From Streptomyces albofaciens JCM 4342 (GTDB taxonomy: Bacteria > Actinomycetota > Actinomycetes > Streptomycetales > Streptomycetaceae), in assembly GCF_008634025.1 (NCBI RefSeq), contig NZ_PDCM01000002.1, positions 4,133,501 through 4,197,500 of the forward strand: a DNA stretch of 64,000 bases, in the 5' to 3' direction. The position numbers were made by a program, and so were the translations under genes. A model generated the notes under the pieces. That model saw nothing but the letters and a program-made list of their open reading frames with translations, was not told the origin of the DNA and ran no database searches. How positions within the stretch are numbered: the stretch's first letter is position 1; the number at the start of each line of letters is the position of its first letter. This document shows positions 1 through 9,930 of this stretch, piece after piece.

Positions 1-22
1 CTGGGCGGTGCGGCCCGCAGGG

Positions 23-790
23 TCACAGCAAGGCGCTGAGCCGGGCGCTGATATCCCGCACCACGTCCCGCTCGTGCGGTACGAGAAAGAAATGGCCGCC
101 CGGGAAAGCGAGCGTTTCGCACCCGGCGGTGGTGAGTTCCGACCAGGCCCGCACATCGTCCGGCGAGGGGCCGGGGTCGTCGGTACCGAAATAGGCGGTG
201 ACGGGTACGTCGACGGCCGGCGCTTTGGGACCGGCCGCATAGGCGTCCAGCAGCTGGTAGTCCGCGCGGATCGGCGGCAGGAGCAGCTCCCGCAGTTCGG
301 GTTCCCGGAGCAGCTCCGCCCCCGGGCCGCCGAGACCGGCGACCCTCGCCAGCAGCTCGTCGTCGTCCAGCACGCCGTTGCTCATCCGCCGCAGCCGGTC
401 GGGCGCGGCCCGGCCGGAGACGAACAGGGCCCGCGGGGCGGGGGCGCCGCGCGCCGCGAGCAGCGCGGTGACCTCGTGGGCCACCGACGCCCCCATGCTG
501 TGCCCGAAGAACACCGTCGGCACGCCCATCACCGGCGCCAGCGCGTCGGCCAGCTGCCCGGCGAGCTCCGCCATCGAGTCGAGGCACGGCTCGGCGATGC
601 GCTCCTCACGCCCTGGATAGCGCACCGCGCTCAGTTCCCAGTCCTGCGGCGCCCACTGGTGCCAGTTGCGGAAGAAACTCGCCGTGCCCCCCGCGTGCGG
701 GAAGCAGATCAGCCGGATTCTCGGTGCGTCCACGGGCCGGAACGTACGCAGCCACGGAGTGCCTGAGGACGAGGCGGGGGAGAGAGCCAT
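23..790 (-). CDS. Type II (editing) thioesterase
   Basis: This 255-residue alpha/beta hydrolase is a discrete thioesterase of the kind that clears misloaded or stalled acyl groups from carrier proteins. It shows the N-terminal CFPHAGG segment, the nucleophile elbow GHSMG near residue 98, and a C-terminal GGHFF segment carrying the catalytic His. Length is normal for the family. The ATG start has no competing start nearby. It is transcribed away from the halogenase operon across a 290-bp gap that must hold both promoters. Since the peptide synthetase ends in a reductase domain and has no terminal TE, this enzyme is a housekeeping partner and not the release enzyme. The family call is firm; membership of the cluster is inferred from position. 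Confidence 0.9.
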   Translation of the reverse strand: MALSPASSSGTPWLRTFRPVDAPRIRLICFPHAGGTASFFRNWHQWAPQDWELSAVRYPGREERIAEPCLDSMAELAGQLADALAPVMGVPTVFFGHSMGASVAHEVTALLAARGAPAPRALFVSGRAAPDRLRRMSNGVLDDDELLARVAGLGGPGAELLREPELRELLLPPIRADYQLLDAYAAGPKAPAVDVPVTAYFGTDDPGPSPDDVRAWSELTTAGCETLAFPGGHFFLVPHERDVVRDISARLSALL

Positions 791-2631
<1,841 letters not shown>

Positions 2632-2775
2632 CCCGGCGGCCGCCCACCGCCGACGCCTGTCACCCCAGCACCGGTCACGGGCGTCGGCGCACAGCCGCGC
2701 CCCCGTACACCCCGCGTCCCGACGGCGCGGGGCACCCCGTCGCACCGCCGCACCCCTCCTGAAGGGCGACCGAGC

Positions 2776-3405
2776 ATGGCCAGCCGCCTGTCCGCATCCC
2801 ACGCCGCAGCACCCGCCGCTTCGCACCCCCTCCCGTGGCAGCACCGGGACACCGTCGGTACGCCGGTACCGCTCGACGGCTTCCGGGCGCTGATGAGCGC
2901 TTTCCCGGCGGGCGTCGCGGTGATCACCAGCTATGGTTCCGACGGCGACCCGCGCGGCCTGACCTGCACGTCCCTGGCCAGCGTCACGGCCGAACCCCCC
3001 ATCCTCTCGGTCTGCCTGAACACCCGCGGCGAGACCCTCCAAGCCCTCCGCGACCGCGGCGCCTTCGCGGTGAACCTGCTGCACGACCGGGCACGGCACA
3101 CCGCCGAGGTGTTCGCGAAGCCGGTCGCCGACCGGTTCGCCCACACCGAGTGGCAGCCCTCGCCCGAGGCCGGTCTGCCGTGGCTGACCGACGACGCCTT
3201 CGCCACGGCCGAGTGCGAGGTGACACACCTGGCGGAGATCGGCGACCACACGCTGGTCCTGGGCCTGGTGACCGGCGTCGTCCGCGCGGCCGGGACACCA
3301 CTGCTGTACGGGGCGCACCGGTTCGCCGCCTGGCCCGGCGGCGAACTGCCCGAACCCCGGCGCGACACCGCGCTGCCCACCGCCGCCGCGGGCACCTCGC
3401 GCTGA
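2776..3405 (+). CDS. Flavin reductase (halogenase partner)
   Basis: This 209-residue protein has the FMN/FAD-binding split-barrel fold of NAD(P)H:flavin reductases. Typical segments are FPAGVAVIT, the flavin-contacting GLTCTSLASVTAEPPILSVC stretch, and a C-terminal YGAHRFAAW. It should reduce free FAD with NAD(P)H and pass FADH2 to the halogenase encoded 144 bp upstream; such pairs are standard for two-component halogenases. The first 35 residues are a low-complexity Ala/Pro/His extension before the fold. The ATG at 2776 is preceded by GAAGGG at suitable spacing. Family assignment is clear; pairing with this halogenase is inferred from adjacency. Confidence 0.9.
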   Translation: MASRLSASHAAAPAASHPLPWQHRDTVGTPVPLDGFRALMSAFPAGVAVITSYGSDGDPRGLTCTSLASVTAEPPILSVCLNTRGETLQALRDRGAFAVNLLHDRARHTAEVFAKPVADRFAHTEWQPSPEAGLPWLTDDAFATAECEVTHLAEIGDHTLVLGLVTGVVRAAGTPLLYGAHRFAAWPGGELPEPRRDTALPTAAAGTSR

Positions 3406-3497
3406 CCACGGCCGCCCACCACGGCGCAGGGCGGCCCGGGCGCCCGGCCCCGCCGTACCCCCTGCTCGCGACGAACCGCATCGGAGGAGTGAGATTC

Positions 3498-3749
3498 GTG
3501 TCAGTGCATGCTGCCGGTACGTCCCTCAGGACGCTGGTGCTGGGCCTCGTCGAGGAGGTACTGCGGGCCGGCCCGGTCACGGCCGAGGACAGCTTCTACG
3601 ACTTCGGCGGCTCGTCCTTGCAGGCCATGCGGGTCTGCGTCCGCGTCCAGAAGGAGACCGGCGTCGAGATCAGCCCCGAGGCCCTCCTCGACAGCGACAG
3701 CCTCGGCGCCTTCGCGGACGCGGTGGTGGCGCGGGCAGCGGACGGATGA
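3498..3749 (+). CDS. Free-standing peptidyl/acyl carrier protein
   Basis: This 83-residue discrete carrier protein has the 4'-phosphopantetheine site D-F-G-G-S-S-L-Q-A-M, with the serine in the middle of the chain as expected for a four-helix carrier domain. It should hold the aminoacyl thioester made by the adenylation protein encoded next. I chose the GTG at 3498 because GGAGGAG lies 8 bases upstream; the open frame runs further left but is read-through. Its stop overlaps the next start (ATGA at 3746), so it is translationally coupled to the adenylation gene. A carrier and an A domain as separate small proteins means the loading module works in trans. Confidence 0.9.
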   Translation: MSVHAAGTSLRTLVLGLVEEVLRAGPVTAEDSFYDFGGSSLQAMRVCVRVQKETGVEISPEALLDSDSLGAFADAVVARAADG

Positions 3750-5299
3750 GCGGCCCGGGACCGATCCATGAGGCGGTGGCCCGGCAGGCGGCCGCCACGC
3801 CCGGGGCGACCGCCGTCGTCGGCGGCGGCGAGCGCATCGGCTACGCGGAACTCGACGCCGCCTCGTCCGCTCTCGCCGTGCGGTTGCGCGACCGGGGTGT
3901 GGTGCCCGGCAGCCTGGTACCGGTGGCACTGCCCCGGTCGGCACAGCTCATCGCCGTCCTGCTCGGCGTACTCAAGTGCGGTGCGGCGTACGCCGCTTTG
4001 GACCCCCGGTGGCCGGCGGCCAGATTGCGCGGGCTCCTCGACGTACTGAAACCGCCGCTCCTCGTCGCCGCGGGAACGCTGCCGGGTACGGAGGTGCCCA
4101 CGTGGGCGCCTCCGGCGGGCCCCTTGGCGGCCCTGGCCGATCCCCGCGCCTCCGACACCCTGGCGCCCGGTGTCACGGGCGACGACCCGGCCACGGTGTT
4201 CTTCACCTCCGGCACGACGGGCGCGCCCAAGGCGGTGCTCTCCCCGCACCGGGCGACCACCCGCCTGACCGGGATGACGGCCGCCTGGTCGGGTCCCGGC
4301 CGGACCATGGCCCAGGCGGCCCCGGCCTCCTGGGACGCCTACGCGCTGGAGGTGTGGGGGACGCTCACCGCCGGGGGGACCTGCGTGGTGACCGAGGGCG
4401 ACCACCTGCTGCCCGGCACCCTGCGCACCCTGGTCCGCGAGCACGGCGTCGACACGGTCTTCCTGACCACGTCCGTCTTCAGCCTCTTCGCCGAAGAGGA
4501 CGTGGAAAGCCTTGGCGGGCTGCGCCATGTGCTCACCGGCGGCGAGCGGCTGCCGGCCGGGGCGGCCCGCAGGTGCCTGGCCGCCCACCCGGACCTCGCG
4601 CTGATCAACGGCTACGGCCCCGTGGAGAGCTGTGTCTTCGCCACCACCCACCGGGTGCGCCCCGAGGACTGTGCTGCCGCGTGCGTCCCGCTCGGCACCG
4701 CCGTACCGGGGACGGCGGTGCACGTCCTGGAAGCGGACGCGCCGGCGGCCACCGGAACCGAGGCGGAGATCTGCATCTCCGGTGCCGGCCTGGCACTGGA
4801 GTACCTCGGCGCCCCCGGCCTGACCGCGGAGCACTTCCCCGTGGTCCGGATCGGCGGCGTACCGACCCGGATCTACCGGACCGGTGACCGGGGGCTGCTG
4901 GACGACCGGGGCACCCTCCACTTCCGTGGCCGTACCGACCGGCAGGTGAAGATCGCCGGTCACCGTATCGAGCCCCGGGAGATCGAGGAGGTGGGCAGCA
5001 CCGTCCCGGGTGTCCGGGAGTGCGTGGTGGAAGTGCTGCCCGACGACTCGGGGAGCGGCCGCAGGCTGGCCATGTTCTACACGGTGGCGTCACCGGGCAC
5101 CGGCGGGCACCGGGACCTGCCGCCGCCGGCCATGCGGCGCGAACTGTCCGCGAGGCTGCCCGGTCATCTCGTGCCGCACGTGCTGCGACGGTGTCCCGCC
5201 CTGCCTCTTACGGCCAACGGCAAGCTCGACCACGCGGCTCTGCTGGCGTCGCTGTCCCCGCCCCGCTCCCGGCACCGCACCATGAACAGGAGTCTGTGA
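3746..5299 (+). CDS. Free-standing NRPS adenylation (A) domain protein
   Basis: This 517-residue stand-alone adenylation enzyme activates an amino acid as the aminoacyl-AMP and loads it on a carrier, most likely the 83-residue one encoded immediately upstream. Core motifs are visible: TSGTTG near residues 154-159, the NGYGPVES segment, YRTGDRG, the GRTDRQVKIAGHRIE hinge, and the catalytic lysine of A10 (NGKLDH, K493). Aligning by eye to PheA, the ten pocket residues read D-A-L-L-L-G-G-V-F-K. The aspartate at position 235 argues for an alpha-amino acid and against anthranilate or another aryl acid. The hydrophobic lining could fit tryptophan or chlorotryptophan, but I cannot assign the substrate. 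The gene overlaps the carrier gene upstream (ATGA) and the synthetase downstream (TGATG). Confidence 0.9.
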   Translation: MSGPGPIHEAVARQAAATPGATAVVGGGERIGYAELDAASSALAVRLRDRGVVPGSLVPVALPRSAQLIAVLLGVLKCGAAYAALDPRWPAARLRGLLDVLKPPLLVAAGTLPGTEVPTWAPPAGPLAALADPRASDTLAPGVTGDDPATVFFTSGTTGAPKAVLSPHRATTRLTGMTAAWSGPGRTMAQAAPASWDAYALEVWGTLTAGGTCVVTEGDHLLPGTLRTLVREHGVDTVFLTTSVFSLFAEEDVESLGGLRHVLTGGERLPAGAARRCLAAHPDLALINGYGPVESCVFATTHRVRPEDCAAACVPLGTAVPGTAVHVLEADAPAATGTEAEICISGAGLALEYLGAPGLTAEHFPVVRIGGVPTRIYRTGDRGLLDDRGTLHFRGRTDRQVKIAGHRIEPREIEEVGSTVPGVRECVVEVLPDDSGSGRRLAMFYTVASPGTGGHRDLPPPAMRRELSARLPGHLVPHVLRRCPALPLTANGKLDHAALLASLSPPRSRHRTMNRSL

Positions 5300-8200
5300 T
5301 GACGCTCGACCCGGCCGGGGCAGCGGACGGCACGGCATCGCTCCCCACCTACCCGATGTCGTACGAGCAGGAGTCCATCTGGCTCACCGATCAGTTCGAC
5401 GACAGCGCCCACCAGTACGTCGAGTCCTGGGTCCACCGGCTCCGCGGTGACTTCAGCGTGCCCGCCCTGGAGGCAGCCCTGACGGGCATCGTGCGCCGGC
5501 ACGAGTCGCTGCGCAGCCGCCTGCGCCTGGCCGGGGGAACACCGAGCCAGACGGTGCTGCCTCCGATGCCGGTGCCCCTGCTCAGGCGCCGGGTCACCCC
5601 CGACGGGCTGGACACCGCCGTACGGGAGGCGGTGGCACCGCCTCTCCCCCTGGACCGGCCGCCCATGCTGCGGGCCACCCTCCTGGAAGCAGGCGACCGG
5701 GACGCGGTGCTCGCCGTGGCCGTCCACCACGCCGTCGTCGACGGCTGGTCGCTGCACCTGCTCGACGAGGAGTTCAGCGACCTCTACCGCGCGGCGCTGA
5801 ACGGCCGCGAGCCCGAACGGCCGCCCATTCCACTCCAGTTCGGCCCGTACGCACAGCGGCAGCGCAGCGCCGGAACGCCCCGGGACGACCTGCCGGCGTA
5901 CTGGCGGGACACCCTGCGGAACGCGCCCCCGGAGTCCACCTTCCCGCTCGACCGTCCGCGCCCCGACGTCCCGGCCCATCGCGGCGGACTGGTCGAATTC
6001 ACCCTGGACACCGGCCTCACGCGCCGGATGCGGCGGTTGTGCCGGGAGCAGAAGGCCACCCCGTTCGCCGTACTCGCCGCCGCGCTGACCGCGCTGATCG
6101 GCAGGCACGGGGACCAGCGGGACGTGGTGCTCGGCACCCCGGTGTCCCGCCGCGAGGGCCCCGAACTCGAACCCATGATCGCCTGCCTGACCGATGTGAT
6201 GCCGCTGCGCCAGACGGTGGATCCGCGGCAGTCGTTCCGCGACCTCGTCACCCAGACGAAAGACACGGTCCGTACGGTCGTCGCGCACAAGGACGTGCCG
6301 TACACCAGGCTGGTCAGGGAGTCCGGGGAGCAGCGGACCCGCGCACGCCTCCCGCTCTTCCAGGTCGTGCTGACCGTGGACGACGGCCGGCCCCCGGGCC
6401 TGTCCCTGCCGGGCGTGCGGAGCGAGCGCCGCTACCCGCACAACGGGACGTCGAAGTTCGACGTCTTCGTCCACCTCATCCCGGAGGACGGCGGCTTCCG
6501 GGGACGGCTGGAGTACGACGCGGGCCTGTTCACGCCCGGTACGGCCGGGAAACTGGCACAGCGGTTCACTCTCCTCCTCCGGGACGTGACCGAGCATCCG
6601 GACCAGGCCCTGGCGGAGTCGGCACTGCTGACGGACGACGACCACGCCGTACTCCGTGAGTGGGGCGAAGGACCGCCACCGGCGACGGGCGCACCCCTGG
6701 CCCACGAGGCGTTCGCCCGTGCCGCCCGGCGCACACCGGACCTGCCCGCCATGACGCACCGGGGCCGGCACCTCACCTACGCCCGACTCGACGAGGCTTC
6801 CGACGCGCTGGCCGCACGGCTGGTGGCCAAGGGCTACGGGCGCGCCCGGATCGGCATCCTGCTGGAGCGGGGACTCCGGCTGCCGGTCGCGGTGCTGGCG
6901 GTCCTCAAAGCGGGCGGCTGCTGCGTGCCCGTCGACGCTGCGTACCCGGCCGACCGTATCGCCTTCATGCTGAGCGACAGCCGGGTCGGAGCCGTGTTGA
7001 CGAGCGGCGCCCTGCTCCACCACCTCACCCCGCTGCCGGACGTCGATCCCTGGCCGCTGGACGCTCTCCCGGCGGCGGACAACCCGAGGAGCCCCCTCCC
7101 CTCCGTCGGCGAAGAAGCCCCGGCGTACCTGATCTACACCTCGGGCTCGACGGGTCGGCCCAAAGGCGTCGTCATGCCGCACCGGGCCCTGGCCACGGTC
7201 ACCGACTGGCAGACCCGCCGGTCCGCCGACACCGGCGCGCTCCGCACCGCGCAGTTCGCACCGCTGAGTTTCGACGTGTTCTTCCAGGAACTGTTCTCCA
7301 CCTGGGCCGCCGGCGGCACGCTCGTCCTGGTCGACCACGAGATACGCCGTGACCCGGCCCGCCTGCTGGCCCTGATCGGGGCCGAGTCGATCGAGCGGCT
7401 GTTCCTCCCGTACGTGGCGCTGCACCAGCTCGCCGAATACGCGGCGGTGGAACCCCGCCGCTGCCCTTCGCTCAAAGAAGTCATCAGTGCGGGCGAGCAG
7501 TTGTTCATCACGCCGGCGATCCGCCGCTTCTTCACGGAGAGCACCGACGCCGTCCTGGACAACCAGTACGGGCCGTCCGAGACCCATGTGGTCACCGTGG
7601 AGAGGCTCTCGGGGCACCCCTCCGGATGGCCCGACCGCCCGGGCATCGGCCGGCCCGTCCCCGGAGCCGGCATCCGCATCCTCGACGAGCGGATGCGGCC
7701 CGTCCCACCGGGAGCGGCGGGCGAGATCTGCATCGGCGGCAGGAGTGTCGCCACCGGGTATTTCGGACAGCCGGACCACACACGGCGGGCGTTCGCACCG
7801 GACCCCGACCGGCCGCAGCCGGCCCGCCTGTACCGCAGCGGCGACCGGGGCCGGTTCCGGCCCGACGGCACGCTCGTCTTCCTCGGCCGACGCGACGACC
7901 AGGTGAAGATCCGCGGCTACCGCGTCGAACCCGGCGAGGTCGAATCCGTGCTGAAGTCCATGCCCGGCATCGCCGACGCCGTCGTGACGGTCGACGCGTC
8001 CGATCCCCACGACAAGCGGCTGATCACCCACTACGTCCCCGCCGACCGGAACGGTCCGGACACCGGAGCGCTGCGCCGACGACTGCGGACCCGGCTGCCC
8101 GAACCGCTGGTCCCGTCGCTGTGGGTGCCGATGGCCGCCCTGCCGTTGACCCCGAGCGGCAAGGTGGACCGGGCAGCGCTGCCCGCACCGCACCGGCACC

Positions 8201-9930
8201 GGCACCGGGCAGCGGGGGGCGGCAGGGGGATGGGGGTGGGTGAGGAGACGGCGGTCGGCAGCGGGGCGGGAACCGATGAGAAGTCGGCGGCTAGCAGGGT
8301 GACCGGGACGGGTGAGGAGCCGACGGTCGGCAGGGGGGCTGGAACCGATGAGGAGCCGGTGGCCAGCAGGATGACCGGAACCGACGAGGAACCGACCACC
8401 GGCAGGATGACCGGAACCGACGAGGAACCGACCACCCCCGGGGACGCGCCGGCGCTCAGTGACGCGGAACGCCGGGTGGCGGCCGTCTGGAGCGACGTGC
8501 TCGGCGTCGACGGGATCACCGCCGACGACGACTTCTTCGCTCTCGGCGGCGACTCACTCCTGGCCGTCCGGCTCCTGCTCGCGCTGCGTGAACGCTGGCG
8601 CGTCCGCCTTCCTCTCGGCGCCGTCTTCACCGCCCCGACGGTGGCCCGCATGGCGGCACTCCTCGCGGAGACGGCAAAGCTCCCGGACGCCCCGGACCTG
8701 CTGCCCGACACCGTCCTCGACACCGCCGTCACCCCGGCGCGCGCCCTCACCCGGACCACCCGCGATCCGGCACACCTCCTGCTCACCGGAGCGACCGGAT
8801 TCCTGGGCGCGTTCCTGCTGCGACGGCTGCTCTCCACCACGGACGCCACCGTCCACTGCCTGGTCCGCGCGAGTGACGTGCCCTCCGGGACGACCCGGCT
8901 GAAGACCGCGCTGGAGCGGTACGGGCTGTGGGACGACACATTCACCGAGCGGATCGCGGCGGTACCGGGAGACCTCGCCCGTAACCAACTGGGCCTCTCA
9001 CCGGCCCACTTCGACGCTCTCGCCCGCCAGGTGGACGCGGTCTACCACGCCGGAGCGTCGGTCAACCTGGCCCTGCCGTACGAGCAGTTGAGGCGGGCCA
9101 ACGTACTCGGTACAGCCGAGGTGCTGCGCCTCGCCGCTCTGCACCGCGCCGTTCCCCTGCACCACGTCTCCACCGTGGGCGTGTACCCGGGCGTGGCCGC
9201 AGAGGACGACGGCCCGATCCGTCCGGAGACGCCCCTTCCGGCGGCGGACGCGCTACGGAACGGCTACGCCCAGAGCAAATGGGCGGCCGAAACGCTCGTC
9301 CACCAGGCGAGATCGCGCGGGCTGCCGGTCTCCGTCTACCGGCCCACACGGATCGGCGGTGCCACGAGCAGCGGACTGTGCCAGACATCCGACTACCTCT
9401 GGCTACTGCTGAAGGGGTGCATAGAGGCCGGCCGGGCCCCGGGCGACCTGAACACCGCTTTCGACCTCATCCCCGTGGACTCCGTCACCGACGCCCTGGT
9501 GGAACTCTCCCTCCTCCCACAAACCACCTCCCGCGTCTTCCACTTGGCGAGCGGACACCACATCCCCCTGGCGACGGCCGTCGCCTGGTTGCGCACCTTC
9601 GGCTACCGCATATCAGAGGTGCCCACCCGTTCCTGGCGCGGCGCCATCGAGCAGGACAGTACGAACTCCGCCTTCCCTCTCCTCACTCTCCTCCCGGCCG
9701 ACGGGAGCCCGGACGGAGCGCGCTCCGGACGCGATGCGGTGTTCGACGCGACGAGCACCTGGGATGTCCTTCGCGGACGCGGCGTCGAACGCCCAGAAGT
9801 GAACAGCGACTATTTCCTCCGCACGGTGCGCGCCTTCGTACGATCCGGATTCCTTCCCCCTCCCCCGCACGGGGGCCGGGAGCCGGCGGCCGCACCGAGC
9901 CGGGCCGAGCAGCAGGGAGCTGTCGGATGA
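5299..9930 (+). CDS. NRPS with C-A-T-R domains (reductive release)
   Basis: This 1543-residue one-module peptide synthetase carries a reductive release domain. In order it has: a condensation domain with HHAVVDG at residues 143-149; an adenylation domain with TSGSTG near 614-619, whose pocket reads D-V-Q-F-I-A-Q-V-V-K by eye, like proline-activating domains (usually H where Q lies here); a repeat-rich linker at 977-1048; a carrier domain with the LGGDS serine at 1086; and an NAD(P)H-dependent thioester reductase with GATGFLG (1164-1170) and Y1323-x3-K1327. It should join the aminoacyl group from the discrete carrier to its own residue and release the dipeptide as an aldehyde, which could cyclise. 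The ATG at 5299 overlaps the previous stop (TGATG). The frame is open further upstream, but only as a shadow of the A gene. Confidence 0.95.
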   Translation: MTLDPAGAADGTASLPTYPMSYEQESIWLTDQFDDSAHQYVESWVHRLRGDFSVPALEAALTGIVRRHESLRSRLRLAGGTPSQTVLPPMPVPLLRRRVTPDGLDTAVREAVAPPLPLDRPPMLRATLLEAGDRDAVLAVAVHHAVVDGWSLHLLDEEFSDLYRAALNGREPERPPIPLQFGPYAQRQRSAGTPRDDLPAYWRDTLRNAPPESTFPLDRPRPDVPAHRGGLVEFTLDTGLTRRMRRLCREQKATPFAVLAAALTALIGRHGDQRDVVLGTPVSRREGPELEPMIACLTDVMPLRQTVDPRQSFRDLVTQTKDTVRTVVAHKDVPYTRLVRESGEQRTRARLPLFQVVLTVDDGRPPGLSLPGVRSERRYPHNGTSKFDVFVHLIPEDGGFRGRLEYDAGLFTPGTAGKLAQRFTLLLRDVTEHPDQALAESALLTDDDHAVLREWGEGPPPATGAPLAHEAFARAARRTPDLPAMTHRGRHLTYARLDEASDALAARLVAKGYGRARIGILLERGLRLPVAVLAVLKAGGCCVPVDAAYPADRIAFMLSDSRVGAVLTSGALLHHLTPLPDVDPWPLDALPAADNPRSPLPSVGEEAPAYLIYTSGSTGRPKGVVMPHRALATVTDWQTRRSADTGALRTAQFAPLSFDVFFQELFSTWAAGGTLVLVDHEIRRDPARLLALIGAESIERLFLPYVALHQLAEYAAVEPRRCPSLKEVISAGEQLFITPAIRRFFTESTDAVLDNQYGPSETHVVTVERLSGHPSGWPDRPGIGRPVPGAGIRILDERMRPVPPGAAGEICIGGRSVATGYFGQPDHTRRAFAPDPDRPQPARLYRSGDRGRFRPDGTLVFLGRRDDQVKIRGYRVEPGEVESVLKSMPGIADAVVTVDASDPHDKRLITHYVPADRNGPDTGALRRRLRTRLPEPLVPSLWVPMAALPLTPSGKVDRAALPAPHRHRHRAAGGGRGMGVGEETAVGSGAGTDEKSAASRVTGTGEEPTVGRGAGTDEEPVASRMTGTDEEPTTGRMTGTDEEPTTPGDAPALSDAERRVAAVWSDVLGVDGITADDDFFALGGDSLLAVRLLLALRERWRVRLPLGAVFTAPTVARMAALLAETAKLPDAPDLLPDTVLDTAVTPARALTRTTRDPAHLLLTGATGFLGAFLLRRLLSTTDATVHCLVRASDVPSGTTRLKTALERYGLWDDTFTERIAAVPGDLARNQLGLSPAHFDALARQVDAVYHAGASVNLALPYEQLRRANVLGTAEVLRLAALHRAVPLHHVSTVGVYPGVAAEDDGPIRPETPLPAADALRNGYAQSKWAAETLVHQARSRGLPVSVYRPTRIGGATSSGLCQTSDYLWLLLKGCIEAGRAPGDLNTAFDLIPVDSVTDALVELSLLPQTTSRVFHLASGHHIPLATAVAWLRTFGYRISEVPTRSWRGAIEQDSTNSAFPLLTLLPADGSPDGARSGRDAVFDATSTWDVLRGRGVERPEVNSDYFLRTVRAFVRSGFLPPPPHGGREPAAAPSRAEQQGAVG
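8227..8442 (+). repeat. 36-bp tandem repeat encoding the A-T interdomain linker
   Basis: Six in-frame 36-bp units encode six 12-residue repeats at residues 977-1048 of the synthetase. A typical unit reads M-T-G-T-D-E-E-P-T-T-G-R. Units 5 and 6 (8371 and 8407) are nearly identical in DNA, while units 1-4 are diverged and alternate GAGTDE- and TGT-type openings. The acidic, Pro/Gly/Thr-rich composition indicates a flexible linker between the A and T domains. Confidence 0.9.

Noticed and set aside
5164..8205. Very long open frame of 1013 codons antisense to the peptide synthetase
   Set aside because: It mirrors the real gene in a frame where high GC at third positions removes stops. The translation has no domains and the plus strand carries all NRPS motifs.
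3498..9930. Classical pyrrolobenzodiazepine pathway (anthranilate plus proline)
   Set aside because: The C-A-T-R module fits, but the loading A domain has Asp235, which favours an alpha-amino acid, and no kynurenine or anthranilate genes are seen. Genes left of the window could change this.
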